This document shows positions 1 to 8,363 of a stretch of DNA of 64,000 nt, piece by piece (within the stretch, counting starts at the first letter, position 1; each line of letters opens with the position of its first letter). The DNA comes from JAVBPE01 sp031549865 (GTDB taxonomy: Bacteria > Bacillota_I > Bacilli_A > Acholeplasmatales > Anaeroplasmataceae): contig JAVBPE010000002.1 in the NCBI GenBank assembly GCA_031549865.1, positions 124,001 through 188,000 of the forward strand, written 5' to 3'. The position numbers were made by a program, and so were the translations under genes. The notes under the pieces were generated by a model that did not search any database, was not told where the DNA came from, and saw nothing but the letters and a program-made list of their open reading frames with translations.

Positions 1-37
1 CTTTAAGTAAATATATAGGTGAAAGGAAGTATATATA

Positions 38-1420
38 ATGAAAAAAGTGTTTATTAGTTTTATTTTATTTATCTTAATTGTTTTTAGCATTAAAATTAAA
101 GCTTATTATGAACCATGTGCTAAAGAAGGATGTGGACCAAATTATTTAGATCCCCATGTCTTAGATGTGGTAGATGATTATTTTTGCATTTCTAAATTGG
201 TAAAGTTAGAAGAAGGTGAAAAATATTATATGATTGGAAATAGAGAATTTATGGGGAATGCACCTAATGGCTGGGATGATTCAATTAAGCTGTTATTTTA
301 TGATTCTAAACAAATGTTTATCGAATCTAATGATTTTGTAACTTGGAATTCTGATTTTGAAGCATTTATTTATAATAGCTTTGAAATGCCTAAAAATGGT
401 ATGTATGTAATGTGTGAGAATTTAAATGTAAAAAGATGTAATAATATTGAACTATATAAAGATTATGTTTACATCTATAAAGCTAACGATAGGTCAATTG
501 TAGAAGTAATGAGCGAAGGATTAAGTAGTTTTTTCCCAAAAGATAAATATTTAAAATCAACTGATAAAAACATTTTGATAGTTTCAAATAAAAAAGAAAT
601 GTTAATTGAAGATATCAAAGCTTTAGTAACAATTTATGATCCTGAGGAAGGAATTATTTTTACCCCACTTACCGTTTTTAAAAATGAATATTCTAATGAT
701 TATCAAAAACCAGGTTTTCATGAAATAATATTTGAAGGAGTAAATAAGGAAGGAGTTAAGAGTCAATTATTAATTAGCATGTATGTTGTAGATATTGAGT
801 ATTCGGTGCTATCATTAAAAAATGAAATATACGATATTAACGTCTCAAAACTATATGAAACTAATTTAATTAATATATTTCAAAGTAATGTGATAATTGA
901 AGAAGGACATACAGGATATATTGAACCATTGAATCCAGAAATTTTTGGTGAATTTAGTAAATGTGGATTGTTTTTAATTAAATATGAATTTTTTGAACTA
1001 AATTTGAACGATACTACCTATATTGAATTTTATGTTAATATTAAAAATGATACGGGGCCTGATTTTTACTTAAGCAAATTAATACTAGATGAGATGACAT
1101 TTAAAAATATGTCAATGACTCAAAAAGTTAATTATATAATTAAATATTTGGAATCGCAAAATATAATTGCAACTAATGTAAAAATTACAGAAGATTATGA
1201 AGATTTCAAAATAGTTAATGGTAATTATGAAGTATCATTTAGTTATGAGGTGGATGGAATTAATAAAATTGGAGTTTTATATCTAAAAGCCGAGGAAGAA
1301 AGTCATAAAGAGAATAATGTATTAGATATTATTAATTATGTTATTTGTGGAATTACTTTAGTTATCTTGGGCATAACATTATTTAATCTTTATAGAAGAA
1401 AGAAAAAGAATATGTTATAA
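38..1420 (+). CDS. secreted, C-terminally membrane-anchored protein of unknown function
   Basis: I do not recognise a family for this 460-residue protein. It starts with a Sec-type signal peptide (positively charged MKK, hydrophobic core to about residue 20, then KAYYEPC), has a long polar ectodomain, and ends with one membrane segment (about 431-451) followed by a basic tail (YRRKKKNML). It is therefore probably displayed outside the cell and anchored by its C terminus. A purine-rich ribosome site (GAAAGGAAG, 21-29) supports the ATG at 38. The gene ends 27 bases before mnmE and is probably co-transcribed with it. Two cysteines close to the mature N terminus (PCAKEGC) could form a disulfide. 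Function is unknown; the topology call is fairly secure. Confidence 0.75.
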   Translation: MKKVFISFILFILIVFSIKIKAYYEPCAKEGCGPNYLDPHVLDVVDDYFCISKLVKLEEGEKYYMIGNREFMGNAPNGWDDSIKLLFYDSKQMFIESNDFVTWNSDFEAFIYNSFEMPKNGMYVMCENLNVKRCNNIELYKDYVYIYKANDRSIVEVMSEGLSSFFPKDKYLKSTDKNILIVSNKKEMLIEDIKALVTIYDPEEGIIFTPLTVFKNEYSNDYQKPGFHEIIFEGVNKEGVKSQLLISMYVVDIEYSVLSLKNEIYDINVSKLYETNLINIFQSNVIIEEGHTGYIEPLNPEIFGEFSKCGLFLIKYEFFELNLNDTTYIEFYVNIKNDTGPDFYLSKLILDEMTFKNMSMTQKVNYIIKYLESQNIIATNVKITEDYEDFKIVNGNYEVSFSYEVDGINKIGVLYLKAEEESHKENNVLDIINYVICGITLVILGITLFNLYRRKKKNML

Positions 1421-1447
1421 TTGAAATGTTTTAAAGAGGTGATTATA

Positions 1448-2788
1448 ATGGATAATATTTGTGCTATTGCAACCCCATATGGTGTTGGAGCAATTTCAAT
1501 AATTAGAACATCTGGACCGGATGCTATAAAGTTAGTAAACGAAGTTTTTAAAGGTAAGGATTTAACTAAAGTTGATGGTCATACTTTAAATTACGGCTAT
1601 ATAATGGATAAAGATATTATTGTTGATGAAATATTAGCATCTGTTTTTATTGCCCCTAATTCTTTTAGTGGTGAAAACAGTGTTGAATTAAATTGTCATG
1701 GTGGTATATTCACAACAAATAAAGTATTAGAAGTTTTACTTAAAAATGGCTTTAGACTCGCAAATCCTGGTGAATTTTCTACTCGAGCTTACTTAAATAA
1801 AAAGATGGATTTAACTCAAGCTGAAGCTGTTATGGATATTATTAGTTCAAACAATATGAATGCTTTAAAGAGTGCAAATTTAAGTTTAAGAAAATCCACT
1901 AAAAAATTAATTGATAGTTTAAGGGCGGATATATTAAATATCATTGCTCAAATAGAAGTTAATATAGATTACCCTGAATATGACGATGCAGTAGTTATGA
2001 CTAATGAAATATTAATTCCAGCTACTAAAGAAGTTATTACTAAAATTGAAATTATAGAAAAAAATTCTGAGATTAGTAAAGTTGCAATTCATGGAATAAG
2101 TTGTGCAATTATAGGTAAGCCAAATGTTGGTAAAAGTTCGATTTTAAATATGTTATTAGATGAAGATAAAGCTATTGTTTCGCCTTTTGCGGGAACTACT
2201 AGAGATATTGTTGAAGGTGATATTACAATTGGTGGTATTACACTTCATTTAATTGATACTGCAGGTATAAGGGATAGCGATAATTATGTCGAACAAATCG
2301 GCATAGAAAAATCAAAAAAAGCAATCAATAATGCAGAATTAATTTTATTAGTATTTGATAATTCAAAATATTTGGATAAAGATGATTTAGAATTATTAGA
2401 ACTTACTAAAAATAAGAAAAGAATTATTATTGTTAATAAAATTGATCTAAATAAAGAATTAGATTTATCATTTAAATATATTCCTTTTTCAACAATTAAT
2501 AAAACAGGTATTGAATTATTTATAGATGAATTAATAAATATTACTAAAGTAAATGAATTTGTTGTTGAAGATCAAAATTATTTATCTAACACAAGGCATT
2601 TAGCAAATTTAAGTAAAGCAAAAACATCTTTACTTAATGCTTTAAATGCTTCATTATATAATATGGATGTTGATTTAATTGAAATAGATTTAAAACAAGC
2701 CTTTAATATTTTAGGAGAAATAACAGGTGAAGCATATCAAGACGAATTAATTGATGCTTTATTTTCAAAGTTTTGTTTAGGTAAATAA
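1448..2788 (+). CDS. mnmE: tRNA uridine-5-carboxymethylaminomethyl modification GTPase MnmE
   Basis: MnmE (TrmE) works with MnmG to modify the wobble uridine (U34) of several tRNAs. The 446-residue product has the N-terminal tetrahydrofolate-binding region (IATPYGVGAISIIR start), the helical domain, an inserted Ras-like G domain with G1 GKPNVGKSS (about 223-231), G3 DTAG (about 270) and G4 NKID (about 330), and the C-terminal catalytic CxGK as FCLGK at the very end. The open frame extends upstream to a TTG at 1421, but GAGGTGAT directly precedes the ATG at 1448, which matches the family start. The stop is separated from the next gene by only one base, which indicates an operon. Confidence 0.97.
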   Translation: MDNICAIATPYGVGAISIIRTSGPDAIKLVNEVFKGKDLTKVDGHTLNYGYIMDKDIIVDEILASVFIAPNSFSGENSVELNCHGGIFTTNKVLEVLLKNGFRLANPGEFSTRAYLNKKMDLTQAEAVMDIISSNNMNALKSANLSLRKSTKKLIDSLRADILNIIAQIEVNIDYPEYDDAVVMTNEILIPATKEVITKIEIIEKNSEISKVAIHGISCAIIGKPNVGKSSILNMLLDEDKAIVSPFAGTTRDIVEGDITIGGITLHLIDTAGIRDSDNYVEQIGIEKSKKAINNAELILLVFDNSKYLDKDDLELLELTKNKKRIIIVNKIDLNKELDLSFKYIPFSTINKTGIELFIDELINITKVNEFVVEDQNYLSNTRHLANLSKAKTSLLNALNASLYNMDVDLIEIDLKQAFNILGEITGEAYQDELIDALFSKFCLGK

Positions 2789-2789
2789 T

Positions 2790-3377
2790 ATGAAGATATT
2801 ACTATTATGTCTTAAGGCATTTGAAACAATGGAATTTAGCGTATTCATTGATGTTATGGGATGGGCACGTGATGAAGAAAACATTCAAATTGATGTTGTA
2901 ACTTGTGGGTTTAATAAAATAGTTATTAGTACATTTAATGTACCAGTTATAATGGATACTTTAATTGATGAAATAAATGTAGATGATTATGATGCTTTAG
3001 CGATTCCCGGTGGATTTCAAGAATATGGATTTCGGGATGAAGCTTTTGATTCTAAAACATCTGATTTGATAAATCAATTTAACGAAAGAAATAAACCAAT
3101 TGCAACTATTTGTGTCGCAGCATTTGCTCTTGCAAAAAGTGGAATTTTAAAGGGAAGAAAGGCGACAACATATCATTTGTTAGATGGGGCAAGGCAGAAA
3201 GAATTAGCTTCATATGAGGGAGCAATTATTTTAAATGAACCCATTGTAGTTGACAAAAATATTATTACTTCATATAATCCAAAAACTGCAGCAAGTGTTG
3301 CTTTTAAATTATTAGAAATGCTTTCTAACAAAGAAGTTGTTGCATCAATACAAAAAAAGATGGGATTTATAGAATAA
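2790..3377 (+). CDS. DJ-1/PfpI (ThiJ) family protein
   Basis: A 195-residue single-domain protein of the DJ-1/PfpI flavodoxin-like superfamily. The nucleophile-elbow cysteine is visible in ATICVAAFALAKSG (Cys about 108), and the family IPGGFQEYG loop lies around residue 75. Members include protein/nucleotide deglycase candidates, chaperones and older 'ThiJ' annotations; the substrate cannot be read from sequence. The start lies one base after the mnmE stop, so translation is probably coupled to mnmE. The gene ends at a bidirectional terminator shared with the convergent carboxypeptidase gene. Confidence 0.9.
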   Translation: MKILLLCLKAFETMEFSVFIDVMGWARDEENIQIDVVTCGFNKIVISTFNVPVIMDTLIDEINVDDYDALAIPGGFQEYGFRDEAFDSKTSDLINQFNERNKPIATICVAAFALAKSGILKGRKATTYHLLDGARQKELASYEGAIILNEPIVVDKNIITSYNPKTAASVAFKLLEMLSNKEVVASIQKKMGFIE

Positions 3378-3403
3378 AAAAAGGAAGATTTATTCCTTTT
3401 TTT
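3376..3403. terminator. bidirectional intrinsic terminator between convergent genes
   Basis: An A-run followed by AAGGAA, a short loop GATTTA, then TTCC and a T-run forms a short hairpin with A and T tracts on either side. It can terminate the mnmE/DJ-1 transcript on the plus strand and the carboxypeptidase transcript on the minus strand. Confidence 0.7.
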
Positions 3404-4388
3404 ATTCATATTCAATTATTATATTATCATTTGTATAAGAGATTAAGGCACTTGCTCCACATAATATTGGTAATGCTGGTTTTAGATGCCCTAAGTCTAC
3501 ATTAAATAAAATAGGCACATTTAATGGCTCTATTACGCTTTTTATAGCTTCATTATGATTTAATTCGAAAATTATTTCATTAAAACGTAGAGGTCTGCCT
3601 ATTATAAAACCTTTAACATATTTAAACCATCCAGCATATTTTAATTGTATTAAAGCTCTTTTTGTTTGCAATGGATTTAAATCACATGTTTCTAAAAACC
3701 AAATGATTCCATCATCTTTATATCCTGAAATGTAGTTAGAGACATTATCAAATTTTGTGCCACATAAACTAATTAAACTATCTAAACAACCACCAATCAT
3801 GACACCCTTAAATGGTTTTATATAATTAAGAGCCGTTATAATTTTTGGTTCAGTTAAATTTAATGGGACTATTAATTCGTCAGTTTCTATAGGCGTTAAC
3901 TCAAAAGAAGGATAACCCTTAAATATTTTTTTATTCTTAAAAAGCATTTCATAAGTATCTAATATAGAATTACTGAATGGAAATAAGTCAAACCCAGAAG
4001 CATTAGGTCCATAAATAGTTTTGAAGTTAAGAATTGTAGTTAATGTAAAAGTTAGATTTGTATTATCTGAATAACCTAAAAATATTTTATTTGGATATTT
4101 TTTCAAAATAGAAAAATCTATATATTCTAAAATCTCAATCATCATTTCTCCGCCACCCACTGAAATAATGATATCACCATTTATATAAGCATCCATAAAT
4201 TCTTTAGCACATAACTCTTTATCATTTGACAATAAGCCTTTATTAGGTAAAAAAACATTAGGTCCCACTATGACATCATGTCCTAAATTTTTAAAATTTT
4301 TTATAGCACTATTAACACGAATTTTGTATTTTTCAGCATAAGCACTCATAGAAGGGGCAATAAAGTATATTTTAGAAGATTTATTCAT
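3402..4388 (-). CDS. LD-carboxypeptidase / MccF-like serine peptidase (family S66)
   Basis: A 328-residue S66 peptidase. The Ser-Glu-His triad can be placed at Ser107 (in FLGYSDNTN), Glu233 (in FLETCD) and His301 (in LGHLKPALPI). S66 enzymes trim the terminal D-Ala of murein tetrapeptides (LdcA) or cleave microcin C7-type peptidyl-nucleotides (MccF); the sequence does not decide between them, though the GGGEMM loop and GGCLDSL segment look closer to the MccF-like branch. There is no signal peptide, so it is cytoplasmic. It is transcribed alone, divergently from the gene at 4488, and ends in the shared terminator. Confidence 0.88.
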   Translation of the reverse strand: MNKSSKIYFIAPSMSAYAEKYKIRVNSAIKNFKNLGHDVIVGPNVFLPNKGLLSNDKELCAKEFMDAYINGDIIISVGGGEMMIEILEYIDFSILKKYPNKIFLGYSDNTNLTFTLTTILNFKTIYGPNASGFDLFPFSNSILDTYEMLFKNKKIFKGYPSFELTPIETDELIVPLNLTEPKIITALNYIKPFKGVMIGGCLDSLISLCGTKFDNVSNYISGYKDDGIIWFLETCDLNPLQTKRALIQLKYAGWFKYVKGFIIGRPLRFNEIIFELNHNEAIKSVIEPLNVPILFNVDLGHLKPALPILCGASALISYTNDNIIIEYE

Positions 4389-4460
4389 AGTTTCACGCCT
4401 TTCGTTTAATATTATATATTAAAATTAATATTAAATCTTTATAAATCATTCTTTTTTTGT

Positions 4461-4466
4461 TATAAT
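4461..4466 (+). promoter_or_regulatory. -10 element upstream of the 4488 gene
   Basis: A perfect TATAAT in the divergent gap between the carboxypeptidase and the 4488 gene, 22 bases before the likely start. No good -35 is visible at the usual spacing. Confidence 0.45.
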
Positions 4467-4487
4467 AAATCAAATGAGGTGACGGTT

Positions 4488-5018
4488 TTGAATATATTTA
4501 ATACAATTAAAGATATTTTTAAAATAAATAAAAGAAGACCATTTTATATGGTTAAACCTTTTGAGCAACTAGAATATGATTTAATATATGCACATAATGT
4601 TTTATTATTTGAAAGTAGTGGGATAAAGGTCTACTCTCGAATATATAAAGATATTACATATATCATAAAGCTAGTTTTTGATTATGATCAATATAAAAAA
4701 GAAGATTTAAGCTTGAAAAATTTAAAGTTTATTAATTATGGAAAATCTTTTGATTATGATTACAATTTAAACGAAGCATTAGATAATCAAAAATTTGTTT
4801 ATGTAACTTGTTTTAAAGAGAATAATGATGAAATAATTTCATATGTAAAAGCTAATGCAAAATTTAATAGAAACACTTATGATCAATACTTAATTTATAA
4901 TGATTTAGAATGCTTATTAGAAGTGTATCAAAAATTACCAGATTATGGAAATATGTTTTATGCATATAATAATTTGATGTATTTTGACTTAGCTGCTAGA
5001 GATTTAGATTCAGATTAA
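4488..5018 (+). CDS. hypothetical cytoplasmic protein
   Basis: Unrecognised acidic protein of about 176 residues with no signal peptide or membrane segment. It is rich in Tyr, Asp and Asn. The frame is open from a GTG at 4479, but that GTG lies inside the ribosome site GAGGTG (4476-4481), so TTG at 4488 with a 6-base spacer is the better start. It heads a run of four same-strand genes (4488-7482) with short gaps or one-base overlaps, which suggests that it works with the membrane proteins that follow. Confidence 0.6.
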   Translation: MNIFNTIKDIFKINKRRPFYMVKPFEQLEYDLIYAHNVLLFESSGIKVYSRIYKDITYIIKLVFDYDQYKKEDLSLKNLKFINYGKSFDYDYNLNEALDNQKFVYVTCFKENNDEIISYVKANAKFNRNTYDQYLIYNDLECLLEVYQKLPDYGNMFYAYNNLMYFDLAARDLDSD

Positions 5019-5039
5019 TAATAATGAGAGGATAAATAT

Positions 5040-5696
5040 ATGAAAAAAATTGCATCAAAATTTAAATCATGGATATTTGTAATTTTATTCTTTATTTTTG
5101 GAATTATTTTAATAATTGCCGCTAATAGTGTAGAGAACAATGAAGTTTTATATTTTATTATGATTGGAGATTTTATTTTATTAGCTATGTTTTTACAAAA
5201 TGCTATTTTTAAAACATTTAGATATAAAATAAAGGCAAAGAAATATAAAACAAATCATTATTATTTAAATAATTTTGATAACCTTGAAGAAAAGTTAAAG
5301 GCGAATAAATTTATTTGTAAACAAAAAGATTTTGGTTTTATTTATTCGAAAGCTATTGATAAAGTTTTATATAAAGTAGTTTTAATTTTGGATAGTTACA
5401 TCTACTTTAACCAAGAAGAAGAAAAAGAAGATAACAAAACACCTGGGATTGATAAGTGTACAAAGTTTATCGGATTTGAGATATTTAACGATAATTATGA
5501 AGATACAACAATGAAAGTAGTGGATTTTTCAATTCAAAATGAACGATTCTTTTATGAAGGATTTTATTTTGATGTTGAAAATAAAGAATTAATAGAAGCA
5601 AACTTTATAGAACCGAATGAAAATTTTGAAATTATATATAAGAATTTAATGGATATCTTATGTTTAGAAATAATAAGAGATAATGAGGTGTTATAA
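5040..5696 (+). CDS. two-pass membrane protein with cytoplasmic C-terminal domain, unknown function
   Basis: A 218-residue protein with a basic N terminus and two hydrophobic segments (about 12-30 and 36-58) forming a hairpin, then a polar domain of about 150 residues. By the positive-inside rule the large domain faces the cytoplasm. I recognise no family. The stop TAA overlaps the ATG of the next gene (TAATG), showing translational coupling. It belongs to the uncharacterised run 4488-7482. Confidence 0.65.
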   Translation: MKKIASKFKSWIFVILFFIFGIILIIAANSVENNEVLYFIMIGDFILLAMFLQNAIFKTFRYKIKAKKYKTNHYYLNNFDNLEEKLKANKFICKQKDFGFIYSKAIDKVLYKVVLILDSYIYFNQEEEKEDNKTPGIDKCTKFIGFEIFNDNYEDTTMKVVDFSIQNERFFYEGFYFDVENKELIEANFIEPNENFEIIYKNLMDILCLEIIRDNEVL

Positions 5697-6106
5697 TGGC
5701 TAATAATACAAAGAAAAAAACAAAAAGAAAAAATTATGATATAAAGGAACGTAAACAGCTTTCTCAAACAACTAAGTATATTTTTTATGTAGTCTTTTTT
5801 GCTGTTTTTTTAATTTGTGGAGTTTTTATTGGCTATTATACTAAACAATTAAGGCCAGAAAAAGAGTGCTATTTTTATTTAAATGGTGACTCAACTATAA
5901 CCATTAATGTTGGAGATGAATATGAAGAGTTAGGTGTAACATTATCTGAAAATGGCAGTTCGGATTATAATATTATTATTATTGGTGAAGTTGATAATAA
6001 TGTTGCGGGAATATATATATTAACTTATAAGGTTGATGAAGTAAAAACAGCATATAAAAATGCATCCTTAACAAGAATTGTTCATGTAGTTGGGAGTGAA
6101 GAATAA
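5696..6106 (+). CDS. membrane-anchored protein with extracellular Ig-like (DUF5011-type) domain
   Basis: A 136-residue type II membrane protein: Lys/Arg-rich cytoplasmic tail (1-27), one membrane segment (about 28-48), then one extracellular beta-sandwich-like domain. The ectodomain carries the pattern 'INVGDEYEELGV...AGIYILTYKV', which resembles the bacterial Ig-like/DUF5011 repeats found on Gram-positive surface proteins. The next gene starts with the same layout, so the pair looks like an ancient duplication. TAATG overlaps join it to genes on both sides. A role in envelope adhesion or sensing is a guess. Confidence 0.65.
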   Translation: MANNTKKKTKRKNYDIKERKQLSQTTKYIFYVVFFAVFLICGVFIGYYTKQLRPEKECYFYLNGDSTITINVGDEYEELGVTLSENGSSDYNIIIIGEVDNNVAGIYILTYKVDEVKTAYKNASLTRIVHVVGSEE

Positions 6107-7482
6107 TGGCACGTACAACTAAGAATTTACTTATAAGTAATAAAGAGAAAAAAAGCTTCTTTGGGCTTAAAGTATCATTATGTGGAATATTAGGATTAGT
6201 AATTGGATTTTTAATTGTATTCTTTTTATTAGAATTTTATAATCCTGAAGCAATTGTTTTCGATTTAAAAGGTGAATCAGAAATTGAAGTAATGGTTGGA
6301 ACAGAATATATCGACGAGGGATTTGAGGCTTCAATTTACAAACAAGATGTTACTAATAATGTATTAATTGAATATATGAATTCTGATTTAAATTATATTT
6401 CTAATATTGATTATAACACTATTGGGGTATATTATATTAGTTATACTATAGAAAAAGATACAATTAAATCTCGTATACTACGTAAGGTAAACGTTGTACC
6501 TGAGCCATATGTATCTGATATTTCAATTCATTTTATTGAAACAGGAAATAAATATTCAGGAGATTGTATTTATATAAAGGCTGGCGATACTGATATTTTA
6601 ATTGATGGCGGGTCTAAAAAAGAATCAGCTTCACATATTACCGAATATTTAAGTAATTATGTTACAGATGGAATACTAGAATATGTTATTGTTAGCAATA
6701 TGCAATCGGTAAGTGGATTTGTTGGTAATGAATTGAATCCAGGTATTTTTGATATCTATCGCTGCGGTACAATAATTGATTTTCCAAAAGCTGCGAGTGT
6801 TACGATTGATTATGAGTTATATTTAGAAAAAAGAGATTTACAAGTTACTCAAAAAGGTGCCAAGAGACTTACAGCATTAGATTGTTATAAAGAAAAGAAG
6901 AGTGGAGCTAAAAGAAGACTTGAGGTCGCAGAAGGCGTATTCATAAACTTTTTATATAACTATTATTATGAATATGAATTTGATCCAATTAATGGTACAG
7001 AAGGTGATTATTCGGTTTGTTTTATGTTAGAACAAGCAAATAGAAATTTCTTATTTACTTCTAATTTGTCAACATTAGGTGAAGAAAATTTATTAAAATA
7101 TAATGTGATTGGTGAAGTTGATGTCTTAAAAGCAGGGAATTATGGGGCTACAACATCAACATCGGAAGCATTACTTAATGTGTGTAATCCAAGCATTGTA
7201 GTAATACCTTGCGTTGCAGGAGATAATGATTCCACTACCGTAGGGACAATGAAGTATCCATCTCAAAAAATGTTAGATAGAGTGGCTTTATATACAGATA
7301 AAATTTATGTTCCATCTTATAGAAGTAGTGAAGCGAGTGGATATTCATTATTAAATGGCAATATAGTAATCACAAGTATTAAAGGTGATGATATAACTGT
7401 TACATGTTCAAATAATGATATTTTATTTAAAGATAGTATTTGGTTTACTACTAATAGAACTTGGAATACAAAAGCTAATTAA
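6106..7482 (+). CDS. membrane-anchored DUF5011-like plus inactive metallo-beta-lactamase-fold protein
   Basis: 458 residues: cytoplasmic tail, membrane segment (about 22-45), Ig-like segment (about 50-132, 'VGTEYIDEGF' and 'IGVYYISYTI'), then an extracellular domain laid out like the ComEC/Rec2-type metallo-beta-lactamase fold. The first fold motif is intact (TDILIDGG, 162-169). Where that family has T-H-x-H-x-D-H there is SNMQSVSGF (197-205). The later G-D motif is TSN (318-320), and the usual K-x-x-H-H-G-S is KAGNYGATT (342-350). Every expected metal ligand is replaced although the scaffold remains, so this is probably a non-catalytic binding or structural protein. It is the last gene of the 4488-7482 run and is followed by a terminator. 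Confidence 0.65.
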   Translation: MARTTKNLLISNKEKKSFFGLKVSLCGILGLVIGFLIVFFLLEFYNPEAIVFDLKGESEIEVMVGTEYIDEGFEASIYKQDVTNNVLIEYMNSDLNYISNIDYNTIGVYYISYTIEKDTIKSRILRKVNVVPEPYVSDISIHFIETGNKYSGDCIYIKAGDTDILIDGGSKKESASHITEYLSNYVTDGILEYVIVSNMQSVSGFVGNELNPGIFDIYRCGTIIDFPKAASVTIDYELYLEKRDLQVTQKGAKRLTALDCYKEKKSGAKRRLEVAEGVFINFLYNYYYEYEFDPINGTEGDYSVCFMLEQANRNFLFTSNLSTLGEENLLKYNVIGEVDVLKAGNYGATTSTSEALLNVCNPSIVVIPCVAGDNDSTTVGTMKYPSQKMLDRVALYTDKIYVPSYRSSEASGYSLLNGNIVITSIKGDDITVTCSNNDILFKDSIWFTTNRTWNTKAN

Positions 7483-7485
7483 GAG

Positions 7486-7522
7486 AAAATAGACACAGTT
7501 TAAATACTGTATCTATTTTTTT
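7486..7522 (+). terminator. intrinsic terminator after the 4488-7482 run
   Basis: Stem AAAATAGACACAGT / ACTGTATCTATTTT (14 pairs, one G-U) around a short loop, followed by T residues. It starts four bases after the stop of the preceding gene. Confidence 0.8.
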
Positions 7523-7612
7523 AATTAAAATAAATATGTAAATATTGTGAATTAAAAATTATAGATTAAAAAAATTTGGTAAGATAAATTATAAAGTATC
7601 ATGGAGGCATTT

Positions 7613-8248
7613 ATGAATGATTATAAAATGAATGGAATAGGTACAATTCCTAAGGGAACTTATAAAGAAGTAAAGATAAGTGGTTTAGGTACAATAGAAG
7701 GAGATATAATATGTGATTCTTTAATTGTTGAAGGATCACTTAAATCTAAAGGTAAAATAGAAGCAAAGACTATTTCTGTCGCTGGAAATGCTACTTTTTT
7801 ATTTGACGTGTCTGCTAAAGATATTAGTGTATCTGGTCGCGGTGTATTTACAAATATAAAATCAGAAACTTTAGATTCTACAGGAACATGCACTGTTTAT
7901 GATACAACAAATACAACTAATATTAAAATTGAAGGAAATTATACTTGTCAAAATGTTAAAGCAACTGAAATAAGGATAGAGTCCAGATCATTTTTTATTA
8001 AAAATCTTCATGCTTCAAAAATAAATATAAAAATCAACGGATTGAAATTAGCTTTTTTAGATAAATTATCTAATTATACAATAGAAAATATAACATGTCA
8101 GGATATAGAGGCTGACTTATTAAAATGCAAGAATTTAATTACTACAAATGCCATATTGCATAAATCATGCAAAGTTGAAGTTTTAAAGTATAAAGGTGAT
8201 ATCAAGATTCATAAAGATGCTAAAGTTGATTCAATAATCGAAATATAA
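7613..8248 (+). CDS. bactofilin-like polymer-forming protein
   Basis: A 211-residue protein with short beta-strand repeats typical of the bactofilin / polymer-forming cytoskeletal fold. The pattern 'G-x-I-x-G-D-I-x-C-D-x-L-x-V-E-G-x-L-x-x-K-G-K-I' near the start is diagnostic of this beta-helix family. Bactofilins self-assemble into filaments and help position envelope enzymes. The frame opens at an ATG at 7601, but that ATG is part of the ribosome site (GGAGG, 7603-7607), so ATG 7613 (MNDYKMNGIG) is preferred. There is no membrane segment. It appears to be a single-gene unit. Confidence 0.72.
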   Translation: MNDYKMNGIGTIPKGTYKEVKISGLGTIEGDIICDSLIVEGSLKSKGKIEAKTISVAGNATFLFDVSAKDISVSGRGVFTNIKSETLDSTGTCTVYDTTNTTNIKIEGNYTCQNVKATEIRIESRSFFIKNLHASKINIKINGLKLAFLDKLSNYTIENITCQDIEADLLKCKNLITTNAILHKSCKVEVLKYKGDIKIHKDAKVDSIIEI

Positions 8249-8253
8249 TTATG

Positions 8254-8282
8254 TTGAAAAATTAATCAAAAAATAGTATAAT
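8254..8282 (+). promoter_or_regulatory. sigma-A-type promoter for the glucokinase leader
   Basis: TTGAAA (8254-8259), 17-base spacer, TATAAT (8277-8282). Transcription should start near 8289, giving a leader of about 75 bases before the glucokinase ATG at 8364. Confidence 0.75.
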
Positions 8283-8289
8283 TTTATAT

Positions 8290-8345
8290 AGATGGAATAA
8301 GCAGTATACTTATTCGTAAGAAGACACTGCTGGTGTCTTTTTTAT
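8290..8345 (+). promoter_or_regulatory. structured leader with terminator-like hairpin upstream of glucokinase
   Basis: The leader holds hairpin 1, GAATAAG (8295-8301) with CTTATTC (8309-8315), and hairpin 2, AAGACAC (8321-8327) with GTGTCTT (8333-8339) plus a T-run, which has the form of an intrinsic terminator. A third pairing, AGCAGT (8300-8305) with ACTGCT (8326-8331), would disrupt both. Lying between a good promoter and the gene it serves, this looks like a small transcription attenuator. It could instead be a short terminated RNA with readthrough. It matches no riboswitch class that I know. Confidence 0.45.
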
Positions 8346-8363
8346 TTTAAAGGAGTTGGCTAA

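Noticed and set aside
8254..8363. Interpretation of the glk leader as a T-box or another known riboswitch.
   Set aside because: It is far too short for a T-box, and I could place no conserved T-box or riboswitch core in it.
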